DNA of 64,000 bases from Cladopsammia gracilis. Taxonomy: Eukaryota; Cnidaria; Anthozoa; Scleractinia; Dendrophylliidae. The DNA lies in NCBI GenBank assembly GCA_022457155.1, contig JAJGOT010000238.1, positions 124,001 through 188,000 on the forward strand. The letters are read 5' to 3'. Positions within the stretch are counted from its first letter, which is position 1; each line of letters opens with the position of its first letter. The notes under the pieces were generated by a model. The model did not search any database, was not told the origin of the DNA, and was given only the letters and a program-made list of their open reading frames with translations. Shown piece by piece: positions 37,393-48,546 of the stretch. The position numbers and the translations under genes were made by a program.

Positions 37393-37476
37393 GTCAGGAT
37401 GGCCGAGCGGTCTAAGGCGCTGCGTTCAGGTCGCAGTCTACTCTTGTAGGCGTGGGTTCGAATCCCACTTCTGACA
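37393..37476 (+). tRNA. tRNA-Leu (CAG), copy 1
   Basis: 84 nt. The acceptor stem GTCAGGA pairs with TTCTGAC and discriminator A. A box is TGGCCGAGCGG; the anticodon arm TGCG-TTCAGGT-CGCA gives anticodon CAG. There is a variable arm (TCTACTCTTGTAGG) as in class II tRNAs, and B box GGTTCGAATCC. A run of nine T residues behind the gene (after CACATTC) is a normal Pol III terminator. Identical to copies 4 and 5. Its start lies 145 bp from the divergent SIKE start codon. Confidence 0.95.
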
Positions 37477-38302
37477 CATTCTTTTTTTTTCTTTTTCTTT
37501 CTGCAGGCACTTGCAGCATGTGTTGTTTTTTATTTGTCGTATTTTTTTTAGAACAAATAACTTGTAAATGTGAAATCAGCAAAAGTAAATAATTTTTTCT
37601 AGTCACCAGCTTTCTCGCTTGCTTTTTTTTTCGTCCAGGGACGGTGCTCATCCTTGAGTGCTCTCCTAAACAATACTATTAAATACGACCAACCCTTTAA
37701 CCCTTTACAGGAGCCCATTTTTAATAGATTCAAACCTTTCGTAATTATACCAGTGACATAAACTGAAAAAAAACCTATAGATGGCAGAGTTGTTACAGAG
37801 CATCAATTCATCAAAGCTATTACTATAACTGAATGACCGCTGACCGTTTCCCTGATCACATATATCCCATGTGGGAGCTTTTAGATTTAGGAAAGGTCAT
37901 ATAAATCAGGTTGGTTTTCATTAAACATTTAAGAATAAAAATTAGCGAAAACATGTAAAGAACAAGGAAGGCTGCACCAGTAAAAGTAACAAAGCAACGG
38001 CACCGAACGTGTTGACCTCATGACGGCCACGCGCGTTCCTTTTCGTCACGCCCGGGATCTGCGGACGAGATTAGTGTGTGTGCACAACAAGACGAATAAA
38101 ATCTTATGTACAGAGAGAAAGTAAGAGTAACAAAAAAATACGTAACGTCAGGAGCCCATTACCCATGGGCTCCTGGTAACGTAAATTAAATCAGAAAAGA
38201 ACAAAACAGAAGCACTAAATAAAAAGGAGTACAAGCGAAAGGAAAGGTGGCCACCTCTCGCGGTTAATGACGCGTCGGACTTTCGCTTCGAAACAGCATG
38301 TG
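37477..38302. repeat. Inter-tRNA spacer type X, copy 1
   Basis: Nearly collinear with 57132-57989 (CAGGCACTTGCAGCATGTG through GAAGCACTAAATAAAAAGGA). It contains the palindrome CAGGAGCCCATTACCCATGG GCTCCTGG at 38150-38177 and ends in a GGTGGCCACC...GCGCGTCGGACTTTCGCTT block that precedes each tRNA copy and resembles the tRNA-like head of the SINE at 53653. Confidence 0.75.
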
Positions 38303-38386
38303 GTCAGGATGGCCGAGCGGTCTAAGGCGCTACGTTCAGGTCGCAGTCTACTCTTGTAGGCGTGGGTTCGTATCCCACTTCTGACA
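38303..38386 (+). pseudogene. tRNA-Leu (CAG), copy 2, probably degenerate
   Basis: Same 84-nt layout as copy 1, but the anticodon stem has TACG opposite CGCA (one mismatch) and the T-loop reads TTCGTAT instead of TTCGAAT, hitting the B box. Anticodon still CAG. Function is doubtful. Confidence 0.75.
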
Positions 38387-39903
38387 CATTCTTTTATTCC
38401 TTTTTTTTTTTTTTTTTCGTTTTCTTTCTTATACACATACGAGTGGCAGGCACTTGCAGCATGTTTGTCGAATGTTTTTTAGAACTTGCCAATGTGGAAT
38501 CAGCAAAAGTAAATTTTGTACATGTAATTTCTAGTCACCAGTTTTCTCGCTTTTTTCCTATACTGAGTCCAGTCACACGGGACGGTGCTCTCCCAGAGAC
38601 CAATACTATTATACAATAGAATCAACGACTTCAGATATGCGTTCGGTAGGGTGACCATTACTTGGTATGATGGGGCGACAAGGAAAAACGCTCTGCGGAA
38701 CTGATTAATTATTTAGTTAAACGAGGATACAGCCGCTCTTTCCTAAAAAAGTGAAATTCGACGCGTCCATTCTATCCCTCGCTGTAATCTTCTTACTGAG
38801 CCAGAACAACAAAAGGAAGCCTCCGACCGAACACATTTCGTAATCACCTTCGCAATCCAGCTCTTTCTAATCCCCGTCTGTTGTACGGAAACACCTTAAC
38901 GTTCTTAAATCCTCCACCCGCTGCAAACAAATTTTTCGTTCACCACCTGTCGTGGCTTATAGGAGAAGTGCAAGCCTTCGTGACCTCCTCGATCATACTA
39001 AACTAAGGAAACCAACCAGCGAGAGAGATCAGATAGTGCCTCAAGCAGAAGCTTTAATGAGATGCAACTAACCACGCTGTTTGACCAGTTAGTTTATTCA
39101 ACAAGGCCAAAAGAAAAACATTTATTTTACCTCTAAATAGGAACGTACGTTGTATTTATAATCACATAACATGTGATTCTAAAACCTGATCAATATGATC
39201 CAATGTAAAAAATGTTTTAAACATAAGTATACCGTGTCAATACATTGGAGAAACAAAACGCAAACTAACTGAACTATAAATGAACGCTTTGGTGAACATC
39301 GCAGCTCTGTAAAAAAGCGCGTAAAGCAGTTCTCATAGACATAGCAAAGACGTTAGAACCTCTTGGAATCAACAGAAGCGACGAACTTCATTAACTTTCT
39401 CAACATTAGTCTGTTTAGTTTATCACCCGTCAAACCTTTCACCAATCATATTCATTGTTTTTGTTATTCTTTAGTTTTTTTCAAAACCACTTGTATGACG
39501 TTTTAACAGTTGTAATCATTTATAGTGCCAGCCCCTGAAGAAGATTTGTTTTGCAAAGCGAAATATTGGGCACTATTATATTCCACTTTTATTTTATTTT
39601 CGTTTATTTTATTTGCTTCTGCTTCTGTTATTCTGCCATAAGAATCACATTGCCGTTTCTTTTGTTTCACTTCAAGTATTAATACTGATGTAAGTCTGGA
39701 AACCCAGATACGGCCATTCTCAGCGGTTTGCTGCAGTGGTGGTGCATTCTATGTTTTTTAATATACATTTATAGCCGGCCTTGATTAGGCAAAAATTAAA
39801 GGACGCGCGCGCAAGGGACACACGTGAAATGGAAAAGTGGCCACCTCTCGCGGTGGTCTAGTGGTTAATCGCGCGTCGGACTTTCACTAAGAAGAAGAGT
39901 GTG
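38387..39903. repeat. Third inter-tRNA spacer, interrupted by a Penelope-like element
   Basis: The first about 270 bases (CACATTCTTTTATTCC..., GGCAGGCACTTGCAGCATGT) match the spacer family. The last about 120 (TTAGGCAAAAATTAAAGGAC ... GGTGGTCTAGTGGTTAATCG) match the end of spacer type Y. The middle is the Penelope remnant. Confidence 0.65.
38660..39610 (+). mobile_element. Penelope-like retroelement, 3-prime part with GIY-YIG endonuclease remnant
   Basis: Broken frames give LVKRGYSRSFL, then a stretch ending KQIFRSPPVVAYRRSASLRDLLD (the linker after the reverse transcriptase in this class). Next come MIQCKKCFKHKY and YIGETKRKLTE followed by NERFGEHRSSV, the GIY-YIG nuclease core with the EHR motif. 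Stops and at least two frameshifts separate them. The 3-prime block CCCTGAAGAAGATTTG...GAAATATTGG follows at 39533. The reverse transcriptase core is absent, so this is a 5-prime-truncated dead copy. Confidence 0.8.
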
Positions 39904-39987
39904 GTCAGGATGGCCGAGCGGTCTAAGGCGCTGCGTTTAGGTCGCAGTCTACTCTTGTAGGCGTGGGTTCGAATCCCACTTCTGACA
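39904..39987 (+). tRNA. tRNA-Leu (TAG), copy 3
   Basis: Identical to copy 1 except that the anticodon loop reads TTTAGGT, changing the anticodon from CAG to TAG. All stems, the variable arm, A box and B box are intact and a T-run follows. It would read CUA (and other CUN) codons and still be a leucine tRNA, provided it is expressed and the synthetase accepts it. Confidence 0.9.
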
Positions 39988-40843
39988 CATTCTTTTTTTT
40001 TTCTTTTCCTTTTTCTTTCTTACGGCACACACGAGTGATAGGCACTTGCAGCATGTGTTGTTTTTTATTTGTCGTATTTTTGTTAAGAACAGATAACTTG
40101 CAAATGTGGAATCAGCAAAAGTAAATATAGTACATGCTATTTCTTGTCACCAGTCATACGGGATGCGTCCTAGAGACCTATACTATTAACTGATGACCTA
40201 CCTACTTGCAGCATGTGTTGTTTTTTACTTGTCGTATTTTTGTTAACAACAGATAACTTGCAAATGTGGAATCAGCAAAAGTAAATATAGTACATGTTAT
40301 TTCTTGTCACCAGTCAGACGGGATGGTGCTCTCCTAAAGACCAATACTATTAAATATGACCTACCGGTAATAGATTCAAACCTTTCGTAATTAAACTAGT
40401 GACATGAACTGCCTGGAAAGGTGATAACCTCGCTTATACTAAAAAAAAACATAGTTGGTAATGTCCTATTTAATCAGGTTGGTTTTCATTAAACATTTAA
40501 GAATAAAAATTAGCGAAAAGATGTAAAGAACAAGGAAGTAGAGTAATGTTTGGCTGCACCAGTAAAAGTAACAAAGCAACGGCACCGAACGTGTTGACCT
40601 CATGACGGCCACGCGCGTTCCTTTTTGTCACGCGCGGGATCTGGGAACGAGATTCGTGTGTGTGCGCAACAAGACGAATAAAATCTTATGTACAGAGAGA
40701 AAGTAAGAGTAACAAAAATATTACGTAACGTAAATTGAAGCAGAAAAGAACAAAACAGAAGCACTAAATAAAAGCAGGAACTTGCTGTAATCTTGAAGCG
40801 AGATGTAACTTGCCTGTTACTGCCTTCCTAATAACATTTTATT
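39988..40843. repeat. Inter-tRNA spacer type Y, copy 1, left part
   Basis: Collinear with 58074-58880. It contains a tandem duplication of about 165 bp (two copies beginning CTTGCAGCATGTGTTGTTTT at 40045 and 40206). It ends at CCTTCCTAATAACATT, where the 3-kb inverted-repeat element starts; the spacer continues at 43909-44027. Confidence 0.75.
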
Positions 40844-42439
40844 AGGGACTTTCATACCGGGAAGTCTGGGTACTAGTTTAGCGGCTTGTAGGGACAAAAT
40901 TTCGCGGGAAAATTCAATAACATGGCGGTCCTTCGGACGGTGACATACTTTTACAAACATTTCATCTGAAATTCAGATGAAAAATGTTTGTAACACCATG
41001 CCACCATGTGAACGTTAAGAAAATACACGCTTTCAAGTTCAGGGGGCCGTTTCTCGAAAGACCCGGTAATTACTGGTAATTACATTTCATTAGGGACTTT
41101 CATACACAACCCATTGCCTTCAAAAGAGGCGGATAAAGATGAGATTTGGTGGAAGTCAATCAAAGAAAAGCTCCTCCTGATTAAACTGAATTGTGACAAG
41201 ATTTGAAAGTAACAAGCTTAAGCCCAGTAACTGTGAAAAAAAACTTATCTCTTAATTTTAACGGGCTTGGACGTCAATTTAATAAATTAATATTTTTTAC
41301 CTTCTTTTAGCGGGTAAAGTTTTCGATGATCTTCTGCCTCTGTTGTCTTGTAGTCCTGTCACAATTCAAAATATTTTCAACGGCTTTTCTTTGATTAACA
41401 TATATTATGAAATTTGTATGCCAGAATACTGAAGTGCTGAAAACTGTATTATGTATTTTTAATAGGTCTGAAAATGGATGGGTTGGAATTGAATGTGCGT
41501 TTCAACAACCGGGCTGCACATCCCTACTAAAATATTTTAGGAAAATCCCTGGTGTGAAAAGTCCACAACTTCGAAATTGTTTCCTTTACCGTGGCTAGAA
41601 AACAAACGTTATAAAGCCAGTTAGCACAGTAGCTCATCACATTATACCGGCTTAATACCATAAAATGGCTAGCTCTACAATTGCCTATTTCCCTTTAGTT
41701 AGGACTAGCAAGTAGCAAGCACGTAGCAAAGCAAGTTCTACTGTACAAAGAAGTGAAATTAAATATTGTATGGACTCGCTTAGGATTATCTATAATACTT
41801 AGATATCGCCTTCAAAATAACAACGCAAAAAAGACTTGTTGGCTTTAAAATTCGCCGATTATTTTGAAAAAACCGGCTAAGCTCGACAAGGCAGTGTAAG
41901 TAGTAAAACCGACGAGTAAAACAGACTTTTACCGAATGTAAACCAGACAACACTAAACACAGTTGATCTTACCGTTGCCAGTTGCAGCTCCAAAGCACGA
42001 GTGGTGCAATAATAATTGGAGATCGGTACAGAAATACCCACATGATAAAAGACTGTTCGGTCGCCATCTTTCCCGGGTCGTGCACTATAAGCTTAATACA
42101 TTACGAGGACCGAGACCAGGCAAATTACGAATGGAACACAACAGTTTTGTTAATTCCGGAATTTCCATCAAAGGACAACCTCAAAACGTATTCCTAAAAT
42201 TTCGGAATTTTCTCCCGAAATTTTTCTTTTCCACTGGATTTCCGACCAAAAATTTCGGAAATTTTGACCGAATGGAAAGCGCCCAATGAGTAGAAATCTG
42301 TATGAAAAGTTAATGAATACTCAGTAATTTGTTGCCATCACCACGTGCGATTTGGTAGAAAACTGGCGTTCGCGCTAGTTTTTCTATCTTTTTGCTGCCA
42401 CACCGTGCTGACGAGACCCAACAAAAAATGACAGAACAG

Positions 42440-43182
42440 ATGTCAAAATCAGGTTTTTTCCTATCCCGATCGCATATTGGTCGGGATTCGGGATTTTCAA
42501 GCCAAATCGGGGTAATCCCGACGATAAACGACAAACTGCAAGGCTGATCTGACTACGTAAAAAGGTAGATTTCTTTCGTAGATCCTACGTATCGTTTACA
42601 GCATTATCGTTTGCGGTCCTTTGCAGATTTTGGTTCTAATCCCGACGAAATCGGGATGGTTGGACAGTCTGGAAAAGAAATGGAATGCATTATGTATGAA
42701 AAATTTAATTCAAAGGTTTATTTTGATGTTCTGCATGTTCAATTTCTAATGTCAGTATGACAACAATGATGTAAAACTGATTTTTTATAATGGTTTTGAG
42801 GTTAAAGTTTTCATGTGATCTGCATGTTAAGATGTCATGTAATTTAAAAGAAATTAAATAACAGAAATATTAAGACACAATGAACTCCTGTTTTTGAGAC
42901 AACATTGGTTTATTAAATAAAAGAACATAGCTTGGATGTAAAGACTGCACTCAGCTTTGCTAGCCTACAGGCAGGGATTTGCACCAACCAACCAACCCAT
43001 CGAAACATGTCTATGATTTGTAGGAATTTTTTTTGGCGCACAATCCATGCATGTTATTTTTTCCTCAGAGTTTACCATGCGTGAACTTTTTTCCTTGCTT
43101 GGGCGACTGCAGGGAATTTGTTTTTTAAATCTTCTAACCCCCCCCCCCCCCCCCTCAAAAATCAAATGGTTCGCCCCTTATT
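42440..43182. mobile_element. Harbinger-like remnant related to the 25.3-kb element
   Basis: CCTATCCCGATCGCATATTG and GGTTGGACAGTCTGG correspond to parts of 25866-25914. The right end, a long C-run then AAATGGTTCGCCCCTTA, matches the terminal repeat of the 1-kb elements. Older and rearranged. Confidence 0.5.
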
Positions 43183-43524
43183 GTACTGATCCTGGTCTAC
43201 AACTGGGAGATACGGCACCACTCAACGGTTTTTCGCTGTGGTCTTGCTGATATTTTATTTTAAGAACGTCGCTAGCTGCCCTCCATTTGGCTGTGGCTGG
43301 TGGAATATCCACGGAATCAAGACTACAAGGAAACACATAGACTTTTTCTCACTTGCTTTGAGTTTCTGGACTAGTCTTGGATACCTTGATAATCGATTTA
43401 TCCTGATTGTTAGTTCTTGTTTTGAACCAGATGTAGAGGCTACGATATCTGCCAGCCACTTTACGCAATCTTCCTTGTTGAATTCTACACCTTTCTCCAT
43501 ATTTCTTGAATTTCTTTCTCACCA

Positions 43525-43709
43525 GGGGCCCGTTTCTCGAAACTCCCGGTAACTTTTCGGGCCCGAAGCCAAATATTGAAATCAAAATCTAAAGAATAAA
43601 AGCGCAGGTCCTAGCGAACAAACCAAACTTTTGAAACCTCGATCTTCAATGAAAATAAAACAGCTTTCCGGGCCCGGTAATTACCGGATCTTTCGAGAAA
43701 CGGCCCCCT
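43525..43709. mobile_element. MITE with GGGGCCCGTTTCTCGAAA ends
   Basis: GGGGCCCGTTTCTCGAAACT with CCCGGTAA at the left pairs with GGTAATTACC...CTTTCGAGAAACGGCCCCC at the right, 185 bp. A solo end is at 41042-41075. Confidence 0.7.
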
Positions 43710-43908
43710 GAACTTGAAAGCGTGTATTTTCTTAACTTTCACATGGTGGCATGGTGTTACAAACTTTTTCATCTGAATTTCAGATGAAAATGTTTGTAAA
43801 ACTATGTCACCTTCCGAAGGACCGCCATGTTATTGAATTTTCCCGCGAAATTTTGTCCCTACAAGCCGCTAAACTAGTACCCAGACTTCCCGGTATGAAA
43901 GTCCCTAA

Positions 43909-44027
43909 TAAGGCAAAATTTAAAGGGCACACGCGCGAGGGGTAAACGCGAAAGGGAAAAGTGGCCACCTTCCCCGGTGGTCTAGTGGTTAATGGCGCGT
44001 CGGACTTTCACTTAAAAGAAGCATGTG
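43909..44027. repeat. Inter-tRNA spacer type Y, copy 1, right part
   Basis: AAGGCAAAATTTAAAGGGCA through GGTGGTCTAGTGGTTAATGG to GCGCGTCGGACTTTCACTT, identical in layout to 58893-59013. Confidence 0.75.
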
Positions 44028-44111
44028 GTCAGGATGGCCGAGCGGTCTAAGGCGCTGCGTTCAGGTCGCAGTCTACTCTTGTAGGCGTGGGTTCGAATCC
44101 CACTTCTGACA
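44028..44111 (+). tRNA. tRNA-Leu (CAG), copy 4
   Basis: Identical to copy 1 over all 84 nt; anticodon CAG, A and B boxes intact. Its T-run terminator (ACATTCTTTTTT) survives but is cut short by the 13-kb macrosatellite that begins at 44123. Confidence 0.93.
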
Positions 44112-44122
44112 CATTCTTTTTT

Positions 44123-44218
44123 AACTGGCTCGTCGCTCGCGACGAGTCAGTTCTTAAAATACCCTTTTTTTTTTTTTAACTGGCTCGTCGCTCTGCGACG
44201 AGTCAGTTCTTAAAATAC

Positions 44219-44251
<33 letters not shown>

Positions 44252-44359
44252 CTGGCTCGTCGCTCTGCGACGAGTCAGTTCTTAAAATACCCTCTTTTTT
44301 TTTTTTTTTTTTTTTTTTAACTGGCTCGTCGCTCTGCGACGAGCCAGTTCTTAAAATAC

Positions 44360-44392
<33 letters not shown>

Positions 44393-44512
44393 CTGACTCG
44401 TCGCAGAGCGACGAGTCAGTTCTTAAAATACCCTCTTTTTTTTTTTTTTTTTTTTTTTAACTGGCTCGTCGCTTGCGACGAGTCAGTTCTTAAAATACCC
44501 TCTTTTTTTTTT
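44123..44512. repeat. Six tandem hairpin-plus-poly-T units
   Basis: Units start at 44123, 44178, 44250, 44319, 44391 and 44459. Each is AACTGGCTCGTCGC-loop-GCGACGAGTCAGTT (14-bp stem), then CTTAAAATACCCTC and 10-30 T residues. Further single or paired units lie at 47047, 47103, 50108 and 51738, always at the unit junction before block B. Looks like a transcription terminator in form, but this is DNA of an animal and no such role is known. Confidence 0.85.
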
Positions 44513-45283
44513 TTCTGTCGTGTCACCTGCCCCGGGAATCGGTTTTGCTGCGGCCAACACCGTACCAAGTTTACTTCCGGTTTTCTGAAATGACGTAATC
44601 AGTGATGTCATCAAAACGACGTTACGGAACGTCACGCGGTCACGCCGTAACGCCACCAACCACAACCCACAACTCACACTACACCACTACACTATATCTT
44701 TACTATCAAGTCAACCTATATATTAGGCAAAGACGAATCAGGAGCTTCCTTGTGGTAGAGGGTTTTTTATAACAGCAATTTGAAATAGAAACGTGCTGTA
44801 CATAGATGCGTATTACGTGCAAGAGATCATTCTTGGGAACATGCGGATTCTCATGGTGTTGTTGCTTTAGAATCAAAGGCTCCTTGCGAGCCAAGTCGTG
44901 AATATGAAACAACAGGAAACAACCATCGGGGACCTTTTCCTACCCTACACAAGGAGATGACTCTTAGATTGTACATGTTATGACTACTTCCCTTATGTTG
45001 CAGATCCACGTATCACGTACGTATCAATATATTTTACCAAAGAGGATCTCTAAAACCTTAAAACCTTCGTGCGTAGCTAGTATTAACACGAAGGAATGTG
45101 TTTAATAGCGAAAATGAAATTACGGACAAACTTCGTCGCCCAATTGTTGTCGTTGGAATATCGTCGAAGGTATGCTATGTTTTCATGACCGTTTGGCTTC
45201 AGTTTGCCCTCCTCAGGACGAGTGGCTCCTTGACGGAACCAAAAAAATTATAAATGAAAGGAAGTGAAGGAAAGAAAAATGAT

Positions 45284-45395
45284 AAGCCTACGACACGAGG
45301 TATTCCCAAGCGATCACCCATCCAAGTACTAACCTCGCCCGACAGGGCTTAACTTCGGTGATCAGACGAGAACCGGCGCATGTCAACCAGTGACA
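45284..45395 (-). pseudogene. 5S rRNA-derived sequence, copy 1
   Basis: The minus strand reads CGGTTCTCGTCTGATCACCG, AAGTTAAGC and TTAGTACTTGGATGGGTGA, then CGTAGGCTT: about residues 25-120 of 5S rRNA with the internal promoter region. The first 24 bases do not match 5S and cannot pair with the 3-prime end, so it is not a working rRNA gene. A 5S-derived SINE or pseudogene carried in the macrosatellite. Confidence 0.75.
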
Positions 45396-48300
45396 GTGTT
45401 CCTAAAGTTGACGTTTTTTTTCTGTCTTGATGTTGACCAAGAATTTTTATTAGGATTGTTCCATATCTGTTTTTTTTTCCATTGGCTCGCTGTGCATTAT
45501 TTTTTTCTTTACCTTTCATGTGCAGGGATTTATTTTTTTAATAATTGCCAAACCCCCCCACCCCCCCCCCCCCCCCCCCTTTAACAATAAAATGGTCTGT
45601 CCCAAAGAAGTGCTTGAAGCGGGCTGTGGAATGTAAATGTAAATGTGGACTGGACTGGACTGTGCCTATTGATAGATACTAGATTGTATATTGTGGATTG
45701 CTAATATAAAACTCTAAAATGAAAACTGGGTGGAAACTGGGACCAAACGAGCCAGTTTCGAAGCCAATCGGGCTCCTTGTTTCTGTCGTGTCACCTGCCC
45801 CGGGAATCGCTTTTGCTGCGGCCAACACCGTACCTAGTTTACTTCCGGTTTTCTGAAATGACGTAATCAATGATGTAATCAAAACGACGTCACGGCAGCG
45901 TCACGCGGTCACGTCGTAACGCCGCCAACCCCAACCCCAACTCACACTACACTAACCTTTACCTTCAAGTCAACCTATATATTAGGCAAAGACGAAGCAG
46001 GGGCTTCCTTGTGGGAGCCGAGTTTCTTATAAAAGCAATTTGAAATATAAACGTGCTGTAAATAAATGCTTATTACGTGCAAAAGATAATTCTTGGGAAC
46101 ATGCGGGTTCTCTTCGTCTTGTTGCTTTAGAAAAATTGCTGCTTTTGTTATGGCACATTAAAATATATGATAAGTGTTTCTTACGCGTGCGCATGTTTAT
46201 CACTCAAAAGGAAGATTTTGTTGGGGGGAGGGGTGCGTGACTCGTTCCAGACCTTCCTCTGCCCGATTGATGGTGCAATTTCGCTGTGGTTATAAAAGCA
46301 AGCGATATCGTTCGTTTGCTGTTGTAAAACAAAACGATACTGCAACAAGACTCGGCTGTTGGATTTGTGAGACATCGATGGTCAATTTGATGCAGCTGCT
46401 GTGACATTCATCAATCGCAACACTGACAAATTTTGGTTAGATATTCTCTCCAAGGTAAGCGCTTGTCTGCAGCCGTTTCTGTGATTAGTTCAAAATACAA
46501 CCATATGTTTTCCACATTTTCTTCGTTTTAGGAGACGTCTAGGAGGAAGTCACGATCATTTAAGGGAAACGGCTTTGCTTTGAGATTGATATCCTTTGTA
46601 TATCGCTACCGTGCGTGATTTTGCAGTGTTTTCGTAATTAGTATAGCGAACTGTAACCAATAATTAAGGAACTATAAGCTTAATTCAAATATTTACCGTT
46701 CTAATTTCGACGGAATTGTTAAACATTAAATCTCTGTGATTTTCGGATGTGTTCTATTTCTGGTAAAAGGAAAGAATGCCTGTGTTTAAACAATCCTATT
46801 CCTTGTAGTAGGTGGTTTCAAGGATTTTAAAGCGAAAAAAAAACATACAAAGTTTAGAGAAAAAGATATAGACCTGAAATTGTAGCCTCCTTGAAGCAGA
46901 CTGTGGAATGTAAATGTGGACTGGACTGTCCATATTAATAGACTCTAGATTGTATGTTGTGGATTGCTAATATAAAACTCTAAAATGAAAACCGGGTGGA
47001 AAATGAGACCAAACGAGCCAGTTTCGAAGCCCAACGGGCTCCTTGTTAACTGGCTCGTCGCTTGCGACGAGTCAGTTCTTAAAATACCCTCTTTTTTTTT
47101 TTAACTGGCTCGTCGCTTCGACGAGTCAGTTCTTAGAATACCCTCTTTTTTTTTTTTCTGTCGTGTCACCTGCCCCGGGAATCGGTTTTGCTGCGGCCAA
47201 CACCGTACCTAGTTCACTTCCGGTTTTCAGAAATGGCGTAATCAGTGATGTCGGCAACTATAATTCAAATATTTACCGTTCTAATTTCGACGGAATTGTT
47301 AAAAATTAAATCTCTGTGATTTTCGGATGCGATCTATTTCTGGTAAAAGGAAAGCGAGTTGAATTTTTCTAACCAAATCATCGTTGAATAAAACACGTCC
47401 CGGCAGGTTCTCAAGCATTACTCCGTGGAGTCACGTTCAAATTCCGAACATCTCGTATTTATGTCACGCTATTTGATCGATCATGTTGATATTGTTAATT
47501 TATTCGAAACCCCGTCACCGATTCTCCAAAATGCCTGTGTTAAAACAATCCTGATTCCTTGTAGTAGGTGGTTTCAAGGATTTTAAAGCGAAAAAAACAA
47601 TACAAAGTTCAAAGAAAAAGATATAGACCTGAAATTGCAGCCTCTTTGAAGCAGAGTGCGGAATGTAAAGCGGACTGTGGAATGTAAATGTGGACTGGAC
47701 TGTGCATATTAATAGACTCTAGATTGTATATTGTGGACTCTAAAATGAAAACCGGGTGGAAAATGAGACCAAACGAGCCAGTTTCGAAGCCCAACGGGCT
47801 CCTTGTTTCTGTCGTGTCACCTGCCCCGGGAATCGGTTTTGCTGCGGCCAACACCGTACCAAATTTACTTCCGGTTTTCTGAAATGACGTAATCAGTAAT
47901 GTCCTCAAAACAATGTCACGGCAAAGTCACGCGGTCACGCCGTAACGCCACCAACCACAACCCACAACCCACACTACACTTTACCTTCAAGTCAACCTAT
48001 ATATTAGGCAAAGATGAATCAGGGGCATCCTTGTGGTAGAGGTTTTGTTTTTATAACAGCAATTTGAAATAGAAACGTGCTGTACATAGATGCGTATTAC
48101 GTGCAAGAGATTATTCTTGGGAACATGCGGATTCTCATGGTGTTGTTGCTTTAGAATCAAAGGCTCCTTGCGAGCCAAGTCGTGAATATGAAACAACCAT
48201 CGGGGACCTTTTGCTACCCTACACAAGGTGGGTACTCTTAGATTTTACATGTTATGACTACTTCCCTTATGTTGCAGATCCACGTATCAATATATTTTAC

Positions 48301-48546
48301 CAAAGAGGATCTCTAAAACCTTAAAACCTTCGTGCGTAGCTAGTATTAACACGAAGGAATGTGTTTACTAGCGAAAATGAAATTACGGACAAACTTCGTC
48401 GCCCATTTGTTGTCGTTGGAATATCGTCGAAGGTATGCTATGTTTTCATGACCGTTTGGCTTCAGTTTGCCCTCCTCAGGACGAGTGGCTCCTTGACGGA
48501 ACCAAAAAAATTAAAAATGAAATGGAGTGAACGAAAGAAAAATGAT

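Larger units (their letters stand above)
40844..43908. mobile_element. 3-kb element with TAGGGACTTTCATACCGGG inverted ends
   Basis: Left arm 40844-41070 and right arm 43700-43908 are inverted copies (TAGGGACTTTCATACCGGGA, ACTAGTTTAGCGGCTTGTAG, AACATGGCGGTCCTTCGGA). Spacer Y copy 2 at 58840-58900 is the unfilled site. Inside are a MITE (43525-43709), a Harbinger-like remnant (42440-43182), and a minus-strand frame at 43500-43255 with CVKWLADIVASTSGSKQELT, faintly SAP-like. No intact transposase. Confidence 0.7.

Noticed and set aside
37393..38436. Protein frames with RSGIRTHA...SRLRPERSA running through the tRNA copies
   Set aside because: Reverse-strand translation of tRNA-Leu, a common false annotation.
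43255..43500. SAP-like domain gene on the minus strand
   Set aside because: The similarity is weak, there is no splice context, and it lies within mobile-element debris. Kept only as a remark in the 3-kb element entry.
44123..44512. Direct repeats resembling a CRISPR array
   Set aside because: The intervening sequence is poly-T and not unique spacers, the genome is eukaryotic, and the same units occur singly elsewhere.
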